A stretch of DNA of 64,000 bases, taken from Vineibacter terrae. Lineage in GTDB: Bacteria; Pseudomonadota; Alphaproteobacteria; Reyranellales; Reyranellaceae. This document shows positions 52,332 to 62,400 of this stretch, piece by piece. Position 1 is the stretch's first letter; each line of letters starts with the position of its first letter. The position numbers and the translations under genes were made by a program. Under the pieces are notes generated by a model. That model was not told the DNA's origin. It worked only from the letters and a program-made list of their open reading frames with translations, and searched no databases. The stretch spans positions 1 through 64,000 of the forward strand of contig NZ_VDUZ01000047.1 in assembly GCF_008039615.1 (NCBI RefSeq). The letters run 5' to 3'.

Positions 52332-53467
52332 TCCCGATCACCAAGCCCCTGGTCGGCGAGGAGGAAGCCCTCGCTGCCGCCGAGGTCGTGCGCTCCGGCT
52401 GGCTCACGCAAGGCCCGCGCGTCGCGCGCTTCGAGGAAGCGTTCGCCGCCATCACCGGCGCGTCCCATGCCTGCGCTGTGTCCAACTGCACCACGGCGCT
52501 GCATCTCGCGCTGCTCGGCGTCGGCGTCGGCTCCGGCGACGAGGTCATCACCGTCAGCCACACCTTCATTGCCTGCGCCAACGCCATCCGCCAATGCGGC
52601 GCGACGCCGGTCTTCATCGACATCGAGCCGGTCGGCTACGGCATGGATGCCGCGCTGATCGCCGCGGCCGTCACCCCGAAGACGCGCGCGATCCTCTGCG
52701 TGCACCAGATCGGCATGCCCTGCGACATGGATGCGATCATGGCGGTCGCGCGCGCCCATGGACTGAGGGTGGTCGAGGACGCGGCCTGCGCCCTGGGTTC
52801 CGAGATGCAGTTCGACGGATCCTGGCGGCGGGTCGGCGATCCCGCCGGGGACGTGGCGTGCTTCTCGCTGCATCCGCGCAAGGTCGTCACGGTCGGCGAT
52901 GGTGGCGTGCTGACGACACACGACGCCGCGCTCGACGCGCGCTTCCGCCTGCTGCGCCAGCACGGCATGACGGTGCCGGACACGGTGCGCCACGGCAGTC
53001 CGCAGGTGATCTTCGAATCCTACGAGGCCGAGGCCTTCAATTATCGTCTGACCGACATCCAGGCGGCGGTCGGCATCGAGCAGCTCAAGCGCCTGCCAGA
53101 GATCGTGGCGCGCCGGCGCGCTCTCGCGGAACGCTACCGCGAGCGGCTGGCCAGCGAGGTGAAGGACGTGGCCGCGCCCGCCGAACCGAACCGCGCCCAC
53201 ACCAACTGGCAGTCCTTCGCCGTGCGCCTGTCCGACGGTATGGACCAGCGCGTCGTGATGCAAGCGATGCTTGACCGCGGTATCGCGACGCGCCGCGGCA
53301 TCATGTGCATCCATCGCGAGAAGCCTTATGCCGAGATGGCACGCTTCCCCTTGCCGGTCTCGGAAGACGTGCAGGACCGCACCATCCTGCTGCCGCTTTA
53401 TCCGCAGATGACGGAAGAAGAGCAGGACCAGGTGATCGCCTCGCTGCGGGAAGCGGTGTGGCATTGA
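52328..53467 (+). CDS. DegT/DnrJ/EryC1/StrS aminotransferase, second paralogue (PglE/PseC-like)
   Basis: This 379-residue PLP enzyme starts [20 protein letters not shown], then [18 protein letters not shown], typical of UDP-4-amino sugar transaminases. The lysine is in [16 protein letters not shown] near residue 184. It differs clearly from the WbpE-like gene upstream, so the two probably act at different carbons. Neighbours on both sides are coupled by overlapping start and stop codons. With the SDR and the acyltransferase downstream it forms a bacillosamine-like trio. Confidence 0.9.
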   Translation: MIPITKPLVGEEEALAAAEVVRSGWLTQGPRVARFEEAFAAITGASHACAVSNCTTALHLALLGVGVGSGDEVITVSHTFIACANAIRQCGATPVFIDIEPVGYGMDAALIAAAVTPKTRAILCVHQIGMPCDMDAIMAVARAHGLRVVEDAACALGSEMQFDGSWRRVGDPAGDVACFSLHPRKVVTVGDGGVLTTHDAALDARFRLLRQHGMTVPDTVRHGSPQVIFESYEAEAFNYRLTDIQAAVGIEQLKRLPEIVARRRALAERYRERLASEVKDVAAPAEPNRAHTNWQSFAVRLSDGMDQRVVMQAMLDRGIATRRGIMCIHREKPYAEMARFPLPVSEDVQDRTILLPLYPQMTEEEQDQVIASLREAVWH

Positions 53468-54102
53468 ACCGCGTGCGCGTCGTCATTCTCGGCGCGTCGG
53501 GCAATGCCCTCGACATCATCGACATCATCGATGCGCTCGGTGCGCCTTTGGAGGCCGCCGGTGTCCTGGATGACGGGCGCGAGAAAGGCAGCGAATTCGG
53601 CGGATTGCCCATCCTCGGACCGCTGGCGGAAGCTGCTGCGCTGGCGGATGTCGTCTTCGTCAACGGCATCGCCAGCGAACGCAGCCATCGCCGCAAGCTC
53701 GCGATCATCGCCGGCACAGGCCTCGATGCCGCGCGCTTCGTCACGCTGATCCATCCCCTCGCCGCGGTGTCGCGCCGTGCCACGATCGGCCATGGCAGCT
53801 GCATCGGGCCAGGCTGCGCCGTCTCGGGACGGGTGGAGATCGGCGTGCATGCCTGGCTCGGCAGCCTTGCGGTGATTGGCCATGACTGCGTGCTGGGTGC
53901 CGGCGCCACCGTCGCACCTGCCGCGACGCTGGCTGGCGGCGTGACGCTCGGCGCTCAGGCTTACGTCGGTTCCGGCGCGGTGCTGCGCCCCGGCGTCACA
54001 GTGGGAGAAGGCGCGCTGATCGGCATGGGCGCCGTGGTGCTGCGCGATGTGCCGGCCGGTGAGGTCGTGGTCGGCAATCCGGCCCGGCTGCTTGCGCGGT
54101 AG
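53464..54102 (+). CDS. NeuD/PglD-like sugar O/N-acyltransferase
   Basis: This 212-residue protein has an N-terminal Rossmann-like nucleotide-sugar binding domain ([20 protein letters not shown]) and a C-terminal left-handed beta-helix of hexapeptide repeats ([35 protein letters not shown]). It ends [13 protein letters not shown]-like, as PglD and NeuD do. The TTG at 53464 overlaps the preceding stop (TTGA); a GTG at 53473 is an alternative. It likely acetylates the amino sugar formed by the previous enzyme using acetyl-CoA. Confidence 0.88.
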   Translation: MNRVRVVILGASGNALDIIDIIDALGAPLEAAGVLDDGREKGSEFGGLPILGPLAEAAALADVVFVNGIASERSHRRKLAIIAGTGLDAARFVTLIHPLAAVSRRATIGHGSCIGPGCAVSGRVEIGVHAWLGSLAVIGHDCVLGAGATVAPAATLAGGVTLGAQAYVGSGAVLRPGVTVGEGALIGMGAVVLRDVPAGEVVVGNPARLLAR

Positions 54103-54180
54103 CCGCCCGACACGCTCTCTCCATTCCCTCTCTGCGTTGAAATCCATCGTCTGCCGATCGGGCTACCTCCGCCGCGAAGT

Positions 54181-54196
54181 GGCACCATCTGGTGCC
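54181..54196. terminator. short hairpin before glmS
   Basis: GGCACC-ATCT-GGTGCC is a perfect six-base-pair hairpin with a four-base loop. It lies in the 128-base gap between the sugar operon and glmS. No T-run follows, so it may be a weak terminator or an RNA-level element for glmS. Confidence 0.3.
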
Positions 54197-54230
54197 GCTC
54201 GCTAGACTTCCTGCCCGACAGGAAAACAGA

Positions 54231-56054
<1,824 letters not shown>

Positions 56055-56059
56055 CGATT

Positions 56060-56072
56060 GGAGCGGCGCTCC
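56060..56072 (+). terminator. possible weak terminator after glmS
   Basis: GGAGCG-G-CGCTCC is a six-base-pair inverted repeat six bases after the glmS stop. There is no T-run, so confidence in termination is low. Confidence 0.25.
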
Positions 56073-56356
56073 GACCGAATGGACTCAGTCGCTCAGGACG
56101 CCGCCACGGGCGCAGCGACACTCCCACGCCCAGCTGTGACCTCCTCCGCTGTGGAGCCGAAGCCAGCGCGCTTGGCGTTGGCCTGCCCGGTGAAGGCGGC
56201 AGGTCTTTCGATGTTCATACGCGTACATCATCCTCTCATGTCGCCGGGCCACAGGCCGTGGCATTCGGGTGCCCCTCCATTGCGCCACTTCACGTCACCT
56301 TCAACCGGCCGCAAGGTGAAAGCCTCGGGGGAAGGGCGAGGGGCAGGTCCGGGGCC
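56073..56356. other. intergenic stretch after glmS
   Basis: I see no gene in these 284 bases. The right half (56280-56350) is G-rich with repeated GGGG and AGGGCGAGGGGC words and resembles a dispersed genomic repeat. No palindrome comparable to those at 156-240 or 40867-40990 was found. Confidence 0.4.
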
Positions 56357-56665
56357 ATGCGCGGATGGCTGGAGGTTCGATGGGAACTCATGGGGGCCAT
56401 CACCCTGGGCGCGTGCACCGCTGTGCTGGTCTGGGGGGCCGCGCACGAAGACGAATGGCTCGGCTTCGTCTATCCCGACCACCATGTCCTGGCCAAGCAC
56501 CACTATGTCGGTGCGTACACGTCCCTCGATCAGTGCCGCGCGGCAGCGCAGGCGGTGATCAGCGTGCTGCCTCAACCCTCCGCGGCGGACTACGAATGCG
56601 CCTTGAATTGCCTCGTTCAGGCTCGACCGGATGACCCGACGACATGCGCCCGGACGGAGCGCTAG
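56357..56665 (+). CDS. small membrane-anchored or secreted hypothetical protein (102 aa)
   Basis: The N-terminal hydrophobic segment (MGAITLGACTAVLVWGA) is followed by a compact domain with three cysteines (SLDQCRAAAQ, YECALNCLVQ) and the motif GFVYPDHHVLAKHHYVGAYT. The composition is that of a real periplasmic protein. ATG 56357 or ATG 56390 could be the start. I do not recognise a named family. Confidence 0.6.
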   Translation: MRGWLEVRWELMGAITLGACTAVLVWGAAHEDEWLGFVYPDHHVLAKHHYVGAYTSLDQCRAAAQAVISVLPQPSAADYECALNCLVQARPDDPTTCARTER

Positions 56666-56737
56666 GCGCGACTAACTGGTGTGCGCTCCAACAATGAGCC
56701 GCAGTCACGCATGAGTGGGATACGCGTCTCAAGCAAA

Positions 56738-57015
56738 TCAGACCTTGCAGTCGAACACCGCGCCAATCCGCTGTTTGACACGCCGCGCCGTCCCCGGCTT
56801 GGTCGTCAGATCGGTTCGAGCACCTTCAGAACGTGTGCTGACGCAATTTCATCTACCCTGAGTTCACCCATCACCGGAAACGCATGAGTCTCCAGGTGGT
56901 GCATAGACCCGAGACCGGGCCAGCGTCTTTTATTCTCGATCTTGTAACGAAATATGAAGCTGCGTCCTAAGTTCTCATTGGTCTGAACGTAAAGACCGCC
57001 ACCATCCGCATGCAT
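56738..57015 (-). pseudogene. phage-type tyrosine integrase remnant
   Basis: Minus-strand sequence from ATG 57015 reads MHADGGGLYVQTNENLGRSF, IFRYKIENKRRWPGLGSM. It then jumps to HAFPVMGELRVDEIASAHVL and KVLEPI, and after a frameshift continues TTKPGTARRVKQRIGAVFDC. These are the arm-binding and core-binding parts of a P4-like integrase with an internal deletion, a frameshift and no catalytic domain. It lies about 270 bases from the 3' end of a tRNA-Ser-like gene on the same strand, the usual position for such integrases. Confidence 0.75.
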
Positions 57016-57288
57016 GTCTTAGGTAGGCCTGGAGTTCTCGAACGGTCAAAGGCCGAGCACGCTTGGGCATCCGCCGTGTCTTCCAGCGATAGTCCATGGC
57101 CCGAGAACCTGCGTCTCAGGTTTATTGAGCTTGAAACCCACCATCAAACGGTAACTGCCGGTTGGACAACGGCAAGCGCCAGGCGACGCCGAGCCCCTCT
57201 CAGAACGATCCAGGGCCGATTCCAGCGGCATTCCTGAAAAAGCCGGTGGTCACCGGCGTTCATTGGCGGACATGCCTGGAAAGAAGAG

Positions 57289-57364
57289 TGGCGGAGGGGA
57301 AGGGATTCGAACCCTCGATACAGGTTTAAGCCCGTATAACGGTTTAGCAATCCTAAGCCCCTCC
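57289..57364 (-). tRNA. tRNA-Ser(GCU)-like gene lacking a D arm (pseudo-tRNA or attachment-site remnant)
   Basis: Read on the minus strand, the 76 bases start GGAGGGG and end CCCCTCC-GCCA, giving a perfect seven-pair acceptor stem with encoded CCA. The T arm (GGGTTCGAATCCCT), a long serine-type variable arm (ACGGG...CCTGT) and the anticodon GCT (complement of 57346-57348) are present. Between the acceptor strand and the anticodon only about seven bases remain, so the D arm is missing and the 5' side of the anticodon stem pairs poorly. A normal tRNA-Ser is about 90 bases. The integrase remnant downstream suggests an attachment site. Confidence 0.6.
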
Positions 57365-57517
57365 GCCGAACCAACGCAAAAAATGCAGATAATCACGACA
57401 AACCAAGCACTTAGGCAGATCGCACAACGCGCATGAAGCGAACACGATGACGGTTTCGGTAGGGACAGGAGTCGGCACAGCGGGACCAATAGACATAGGC
57501 CTGAGGACTTGACTTAT

Positions 57518-57582
57518 TGTGTATTTTTATACACATTTGTTGTTGACCCCGTTGAGTGTATTGTGTAAAAAAATACACACAA
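57518..57582. promoter_or_regulatory. candidate hicAB promoter/operator with two inverted repeats
   Basis: Two related AT-rich inverted repeats precede hicA: TGTGTAT-tttt-ATACACA (57518-57535), and GTGTA with TACAC (57563-57567 and 57574-57578). They share the half-site TGTGTA and lie 16-80 bases before the start codon, as expected for autoregulation by the HicB DNA-binding tail. A TTGACC (57543-57548) between them could be the -35 element. Confidence 0.5.
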
Positions 57583-57597
57583 CAGACGGGGCGAGCG

Positions 57598-57804
57598 ATG
57601 AAGAGCCTGAGCAGCCGCGAAGTGATCAAGATGCTGGAGGCCGACGGTTGGGTACACGTGCGGACCAAGGGTGACCACCACCAGTACAAGCACCCGACCA
57701 AGCCGGGCCGGGTCACAGTCGCCCACCCGGTCAAGGACATCCCGCCAAAGACCCTGCGCAGCATCTACCGGCAAGCCGGCTGGAATTGGGACGAAAGGAA
57801 GTAA
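57598..57804 (+). CDS. hicA: HicA-type mRNA interferase toxin
   Basis: This 68-residue protein begins MKSLSSREVIKMLEADGW, the HicA dsRBD-like fold. It has the family catalytic histidine region (RTKGDHHQYKHP) and the ending KDIPPKTLRSIYRQAGW. HicA cuts mRNAs when its antitoxin is lost. The ATG at 57598 was chosen over an upstream frame because the conserved fold starts there. One base separates its stop from the hicB start. This is a typical toxin-antitoxin pair on a mobile region. Confidence 0.93.
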   Translation: MKSLSSREVIKMLEADGWVHVRTKGDHHQYKHPTKPGRVTVAHPVKDIPPKTLRSIYRQAGWNWDERK

Positions 57805-57805
57805 G

Positions 57806-58210
57806 ATGCAGCACTACATCGCCTTCGTGCATGGAGAGCCCGGCGCCTACGGGATCTCCTTTCCGGACTTCCCGGGCTGCATCAGCGCCGGCGGCACGGT
57901 CGAGGAAGCCGTGTCGCAGGGGATCGAGGCGCTGCACCTGCACCTCGAGGGGATGGTCGAGGATGGCACGCCCGTCCCCGCCCCCAGCGCGGTCGAGGCC
58001 ATCCGGGCCAACCCGGAATTCGCCGAGGAGCTTGACGGCGCCGTCGTTACCCTGGTGCCCGTGGTCACCCCGGCCGGCAAGCCCCTGCGCATCAACGTCA
58101 GCCTGGACGAGGCGCTGGTCGCACAGATCGACAAGGCTGCCGAGCTGGCCGGGGTGACCCGATCGGGGTTCCTGGCTGACGCGGCACGGCGAGCGCTGCG
58201 AGTGGCATGA
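57806..58210 (+). CDS. hicB: HicB-type antitoxin
   Basis: This 134-residue protein has the partial RNase-H-like HicB domain (GAYGISFPDFPGCISAGGTV) that blocks HicA. A C-terminal ribbon-helix-helix DNA-binding tail follows (RINVSLDEALVAQIDKAAEL, TRSGFLADAARRAL), which would bind the inverted repeats upstream and repress the operon. AAGGAAG lies six bases before the ATG. Confidence 0.93.
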   Translation: MQHYIAFVHGEPGAYGISFPDFPGCISAGGTVEEAVSQGIEALHLHLEGMVEDGTPVPAPSAVEAIRANPEFAEELDGAVVTLVPVVTPAGKPLRINVSLDEALVAQIDKAAELAGVTRSGFLADAARRALRVA

Positions 58211-58239
58211 TGACCACCGTCTACGGGAGGGCCGAGAGG

Positions 58240-58431
58240 ATGAGCGACACAGTGATCTGGTACACCTACCGCCGCAGCGACAAGCCCTATAGCTCCAAAA
58301 TTGCCGTGCAGGGGCCGGTGTGGATGGAGGATGACGGCCGGCTGCCGATCGCGCAGGCCAAAGAGCGCTGCATGGCGCGCGGCGACTACGCCGTCGAGGC
58401 ATGGCGCGGGGAGGCGCCGAAGGGCGAATGA
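58240..58431 (+). CDS. small hypothetical protein next to hicAB
   Basis: ATG 58240 follows a GAGAGG sequence and gives 63 residues (MSDTVIWYTYRRSDKPYSSK). An earlier in-frame ATG at 58207 overlaps the hicB stop as ATGA and would add 11 residues, so coupling to hicB is possible. The protein is small, polar and of natural composition. I recognise no family. It is likely island- or phage-encoded. Confidence 0.5.
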   Translation: MSDTVIWYTYRRSDKPYSSKIAVQGPVWMEDDGRLPIAQAKERCMARGDYAVEAWRGEAPKGE

Positions 58432-58522
58432 CGCCCATGACCAGCGAGGCTGATCTCCATGCTGCCCGCCACAATGTCGGCCGCCGTGGCGACACCCAAG
58501 CCCGCCGTGTTAGCGTTCCGCT

Positions 58523-59230
58523 ATGTGCGGCAAGTTCACAGCCATGGCGACGTGGGGCGAGGTCGTCGCATTTTCACAGCCGCTGACATCTGACAGCGGC
58601 GGTGACACCAGCGGTGAGTGCGACGGCGGTGGCGATGAGATCGTCACCTACCGCGTCGGTGGCCTCGTACCGGTCATCATCTGGGATGCCGAAGAGCGAC
58701 AGCGCCGCATCGTCAGGATGCGTTGGGGATTTCCCGATCCGAGGGACTGGCGCCGGCCGCGGCCGATCCATGCGCGCTCGGAAACGATCGACACCAAGGA
58801 GCCGTTCCGGACGTCGTTCCACGCCGGGCAGCGCGGCATCGTCGTGTTCCGCACCTTCAATGAGGGTGAGGAAATCACGAAGCCAAGTGGCCGGACGGAG
58901 ATGCGACAATGGACGGTTGACCCGATGGACGGCCAGCCGCGCGGCTTCGCGTTCGTCTGGCGGCAATTCAAGATCCCCGGCCTGGACGAGACGTTGCTCG
59001 CCTGCGTGATGGCGACAGTGCCGGCAAACGCTCTGATTCGGCGCACGATCAAGGCGCAGGAAGATGATCCACGCATGCCGTCCATCCTCGAGGATGACAC
59101 CTGGCCGACTTGGCTGGGCGAGGATGGCGCAGCACCCACGGCTGCCAAGGCCGTTCTGAAGACGATGGAAGGCGTCCGCTGGGAGGCGGCGCCGGAGCCG
59201 AAACCGTCGCGACAGCGCACGCTGCTTTAA
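58523..59230 (+). CDS. SOS response-associated peptidase-like protein (SRAP/YedK/HMCES family), divergent
   Basis: This 235-residue protein starts MCGKF. The Cys2 that crosslinks to abasic sites in this family is therefore present after Met removal. The family asparagine (NARSET) is replaced by histidine (IHARSETIDTKEPF). The glutamate-containing GFYEW is changed to TFNEGE. The usual H-x-RMP is D-P-RMP (DPRMPSIL), so one catalytic histidine appears absent. Such divergent SRAP genes are common in prophages, where they may handle abasic-site damage. The gene lies between hicAB and a winged-helix-like gene. Confidence 0.8.
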   Translation: MCGKFTAMATWGEVVAFSQPLTSDSGGDTSGECDGGGDEIVTYRVGGLVPVIIWDAEERQRRIVRMRWGFPDPRDWRRPRPIHARSETIDTKEPFRTSFHAGQRGIVVFRTFNEGEEITKPSGRTEMRQWTVDPMDGQPRGFAFVWRQFKIPGLDETLLACVMATVPANALIRRTIKAQEDDPRMPSILEDDTWPTWLGEDGAAPTAAKAVLKTMEGVRWEAAPEPKPSRQRTLL

Positions 59231-59232
59231 TC

Positions 59233-59505
59233 ATGGACCTGTTGAAGGCCGCCGCCACCATCCTGGCCGAGGTCTACCGCCTCGCCCGAGGCTCGACCAA
59301 GCGCACCATCGGCGTGCAAAGCGTGCTCGACGCGACGGGGATCGACGCCGTGGCGGCCGAGGCAGCGATAGATCTGCTGGTGCGGCAGAACCTGGTGATC
59401 GCCACCAACACGCCCGCGCACTCGGTACGCCTCACGGCGGAAGGATGGAAGGTCGCCAACAGCCGGCCGACTGAGGAATCGCCGAAACGCAGGATACGGC
59501 GCTAG
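59233..59505 (+). CDS. small winged-helix-like protein (90 aa)
   Basis: It starts two bases after the SRAP stop at ATG 59233, so the genes probably share a transcript. The sequence GVQSVLDATGIDAVAAEAAI, DLLVRQNLVIATNTPAHSVR, LTAEGWKVA fits a winged-helix pattern in which the helix pair is followed by a beta wing. The C-terminus is basic (ESPKRRIRR). It could be a DNA-binding regulator of the phage region. Family assignment is not certain. Confidence 0.6.
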   Translation: MDLLKAAATILAEVYRLARGSTKRTIGVQSVLDATGIDAVAAEAAIDLLVRQNLVIATNTPAHSVRLTAEGWKVANSRPTEESPKRRIRR

Positions 59506-59528
59506 CCACTTCCCGCTATCCCTCAGGA

Positions 59529-60812
59529 TCAATCGTCCTTCTCCGATTCCGGATCCTTCTGGTTTTCAGTTTGAGTGGTAATCGAAGAAACCGATGTGGA
59601 TGCTGACGCAGGCAGACTTGAGGCTCCAGGGCCGATGAGTTGCGCTTTGTCAGCCCTCCGGACCATCTCCTGTAGAAAGGCGCTGTCTAGATACCACGGG
59701 GTACGCGGATTGTTGAATAGCACCCCTGGTGGCAAAGGCTGCCCAGCGTTCAGCACCGAAGCGTCCGAAGGGGTGTGCACGTAAGAAAAGCTTGGCTCGC
59801 TGATCACGGCCCGTCGGAAATCGTCGCGCAGACCGGACATCAGACCGATATAGCCTGGCCAATCCTGCAGGTCTCGGCGATCGCCAAACTTCTGAGCAGC
59901 GGCACTATGTTCTCTGGCAGCCTCCTCCTGCTGAATTTGTTCTTCCGTCTGTTTGATCTCATCAAACGCCTCTTGCGAGAGCGTTGAACTGATGTATTTC
60001 CCTGACGTCTCAACAAACTTTCGAAAGGGATAGCTATAGTAAGCTTGAGACGTGAGGTGCTTGAATTCATTGACAAGCTCTGGCCGGGGACCGACGGTCT
60101 TCCCCTCAATCCTCAGGTACCAGTCTTCTTTGCTATCGTCGGTAATAAATATGACCGGCAGATGTCGCTGTTCTGCAACTTGGATTAGTTCTTTCCAGAT
60201 GTAGTAGTCACGGTAGGCTGCATCACCGCGCTTATCGTTGTCTTTGTAACCGGGCGGAATTTTTTTTCCGAATCTTTCCTTCGCTTCAGCTGCCCAGCGT
60301 TTGAAATTCTCCTGGCTAGGTTCTTGACCAATATTGTCTCCGATTGCATCGGCAACTCTTTCTAAAACAGCCTCGCCTTCTTCACGAGAAGGATGTTCTT
60401 TTGATTGTTTTTGCAAGAATTGGCAGCGTTTTCGAACAAAACTGTCGAACTTTTTCTTTTCCTCCTTTGTATCCAGGACATGGTGATCTACGTTCTGTTC
60501 GCATATCTTGCCATATGAATTTGCAAATTTTTTGAGCTCATCCTGCAGCCGCCGATAGAGCTCGCGACTTGTGGTATCTACTTCACGCCAGCCGTTCAGA
60601 AATTCCAAGCAGACCGTATGGGGCACCCATACCCGGGGACTGAACGTTTTAAATATATTCAGAACTTGGTCCCGCGTCTCTTTGCGATATCGGAGGGTGT
60701 GCAACAAAACGTTTGTGTCGGGCACGATCAATGCCTTCGTCCATATCGTATCGAAGGCGTCGCTCGTAGGACGGAAGTAGCCGGGAAACTTTTCTCTCAT
60801 ACGGTTTACCAT
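59529..60812 (-). CDS. PIN_8 (PIN-like, DUF4935-type) domain protein, candidate nuclease
   Basis: This 427-residue protein shows the four acidic blocks of a PIN-like nuclease: TKALIVPDTNVLLHTLRY, WVPHTVCLEFLNGWREV, PPGYKDNDKRGDAAYRDYYI, and LPVIFITDDSKEDWY followed by GPRPELVNEF. A charged linker and a C-terminal tail of about 130 residues (glutamine/serine-rich) follow. The frame stays open upstream to 61106, but that part overlaps a phage gene; ATG 60812 or 60800 starts the natural protein. Its GC content is clearly lower than that of its neighbours, indicating recent transfer. It stands at the end of the phage structural operon like a moron or defence cargo gene; that role is inferred. Confidence 0.85.
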   Translation of the reverse strand: MVNRMREKFPGYFRPTSDAFDTIWTKALIVPDTNVLLHTLRYRKETRDQVLNIFKTFSPRVWVPHTVCLEFLNGWREVDTTSRELYRRLQDELKKFANSYGKICEQNVDHHVLDTKEEKKKFDSFVRKRCQFLQKQSKEHPSREEGEAVLERVADAIGDNIGQEPSQENFKRWAAEAKERFGKKIPPGYKDNDKRGDAAYRDYYIWKELIQVAEQRHLPVIFITDDSKEDWYLRIEGKTVGPRPELVNEFKHLTSQAYYSYPFRKFVETSGKYISSTLSQEAFDEIKQTEEQIQQEEAAREHSAAAQKFGDRRDLQDWPGYIGLMSGLRDDFRRAVISEPSFSYVHTPSDASVLNAGQPLPPGVLFNNPRTPWYLDSAFLQEMVRRADKAQLIGPGASSLPASASTSVSSITTQTENQKDPESEKDD

Positions 60813-60853
60813 GCCATTCCGACGGGCCGCCTGCAACCGTTCCGCGAATTGCG

Positions 60854-61171
60854 CTACATGCCGCTGTCCCTCACCCACAGCTCTTTCGTCACCTCCATGG
60901 TGCGCCCCTGCACCGTCTCCACGCGGCACGTCACGCGGTAGGTAGACCCGGCCACTCCGCCGCCTAGCCAGATCGTGGTCGTGGTGCCGGTGTTCGTGGC
61001 CGGCCGTGGCTGCGCCAGCTCGCCTGCCGGGGCGAGGATCCACGTCGGCACGCCGGTGATGGCGTCGTCGGGCGACGCCGGGAGGCTGGCGAGCGCATCG
61101 CTCCAATCGATCATGTAATCAAGGATCTCGTCGGGATCCTTGGGTGGCCACCGCCGATCGTCGTCCGTCAT
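60854..61171 (-). CDS. phage virion-associated protein
   Basis: This 105-residue protein contains DPDEILDYMIDWSDALA, followed by a beta-rich, threonine-rich core (TNTGTTTTIWLGGGVAG) and VTKELWVRD. This layout is common in a small protein of tailed phages, encoded next to tail-fibre genes, with an Ig-like fold. It follows the repeat protein by a few bases on the same strand. The exact structural position in the virion is not known to me. Confidence 0.7.
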   Translation of the reverse strand: MTDDDRRWPPKDPDEILDYMIDWSDALASLPASPDDAITGVPTWILAPAGELAQPRPATNTGTTTTIWLGGGVAGSTYRVTCRVETVQGRTMEVTKELWVRDSGM

Positions 61172-61176
61172 CGCCC

Positions 61177-62400
61177 CTACTCCGCTCGCGCCACCCGATC
61201 GGGCGGGCGCACCCTCGTCAGCCGATCCACCATCGCCAGCACCGCCACGCGATCGCGCGCCGGCGCCCGCAGCGTGCGGCTCGGCGGCGTGGCCTGGAAC
61301 AGCACCGCCGCCGATCCGAACAGGTTGGCCGCCGGCACGCCGGACGCCAGCAGCACCAGGTCGAGCGCCGCGGCGCCGAAGCCGTCGGCGCGATCGTCGA
61401 GGCCGGCCACCGCGAGCGCCAGGTCGAGCCGCCCCACGCCGAAGGCATCGGCGTCGGCATGCCCGGCCGGCCGCAGCACATAGCCGCCACCCACCGCCGG
61501 CGCGCCAAAGGCATCGCCGTCGGTGATGGACGTGGGCACCAGGTGCAGCGCGATCGCCGGCGTGCCGAAGCCGTCGGCATCGCCATGACCCGCCGGCGCC
61601 AGCACCAGGCCGAGCTGCGGCAGGCCGACGGCGTCCGCCGCGGCGATGCCCGCCGGCGCCACGTACAGCCCCAGCAAAGGGCTTCCGATGGCCTCGGCCG
61701 AGGGCAGGCCCGCGGCCATCAGGTGCAGCCCCACGGCCGCCGCGCCGAAGCCGTCAGCGCCATCGTCGATCGCCGGCACCTGCAGCGTCAGCGCGCCGGC
61801 GCCCAGGCTCACGATCGGGACGCCGACCACCTCGGCCGAGGGCATGCCCTCCGGCGCCAGGTGCAGGCCCACCGACGGCGCGCCGAACGCATCGCCGCTG
61901 TCCTCGAGCCCGGCCGGTGCCAGCACCTGCGGCGCCGGGCCGGTGCCAAGGACGGCCGCACCGAAGGCGTCCGCATCGGCCAGGCCGGCCGCTGCCAGCG
62001 ACAACCCGAGCTGCGGTCCGCCCACCGCCTCAGCCGACGACAGGCTCACCGGCGCCAGGCGCAACCCGATCGCCGCCGCACCGAAGCCATCGGCCGAGTC
62101 GTTCAGCGATGCAGGCGACAGCGTGCGGCTCACATGCGCCACGCCGAAGCCGTCGGCCGAGTCGTTCAGCGCGGCCGGCGCCAGTCGCAGCCCGACCGTC
62201 GCGGCGCCGAAGGCATCGCCATCCGCGATCGGCGCCGGCGCCACCGTCCGATCGAGGCGCGGTGTGCCGAACGCCGTCGTGCTGGCGATGCCGGTCGGGT
62301 TCAGCGTCGTGTCGCCGCCGCTCTGATCCTCGAGCAGCAGGCCGCCGCCCGACTCCAGCAGCAGCTTGCCGCCGGATTCGAGCAGAAGGAACCGGGCCAT
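61177..62400 (-). CDS. phage structural protein made of 16 short alanine/glycine-rich repeats
   Basis: The 407-residue product begins MARFLLLESGGKLLLESGGG. It then consists of about 16 repeats of 20-25 residues with the consensus LAPAGIADADAFGAPAVGL. It has a very regular hydrophobic pattern and no other domain, and ends in a basic tail (RAPARDRVAVLAMVDRLTRV). Similar repeats occur in tail-fibre-region proteins of siphophages. Its ATG shares one base with the preceding stop. Function is probably structural or a fibre connector. Confidence 0.75.
   Translation of the reverse strand: MARFLLLESGGKLLLESGGGLLLEDQSGGDTTLNPTGIASTTAFGTPRLDRTVAPAPIADGDAFGAATVGLRLAPAALNDSADGFGVAHVSRTLSPASLNDSADGFGAAAIGLRLAPVSLSSAEAVGGPQLGLSLAAAGLADADAFGAAVLGTGPAPQVLAPAGLEDSGDAFGAPSVGLHLAPEGMPSAEVVGVPIVSLGAGALTLQVPAIDDGADGFGAAAVGLHLMAAGLPSAEAIGSPLLGLYVAPAGIAAADAVGLPQLGLVLAPAGHGDADGFGTPAIALHLVPTSITDGDAFGAPAVGGGYVLRPAGHADADAFGVGRLDLALAVAGLDDRADGFGAAALDLVLLASGVPAANLFGSAAVLFQATPPSRTLRAPARDRVAVLAMVDRLTRVRPPDRVARAE

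Noticed and set aside
54112-54230. A glmS ribozyme or riboswitch upstream of glmS
   Set aside because: The leader is short and only a six-pair hairpin is visible; the glmS ribozyme is known mainly from Gram-positive bacteria and its core was not seen.
60812-61106. N-terminal extension of about 98 residues on the PIN_8 protein
   Set aside because: It overlaps a phage gene in another frame, has shadow composition, and the conserved fold begins shortly after ATG 60812.
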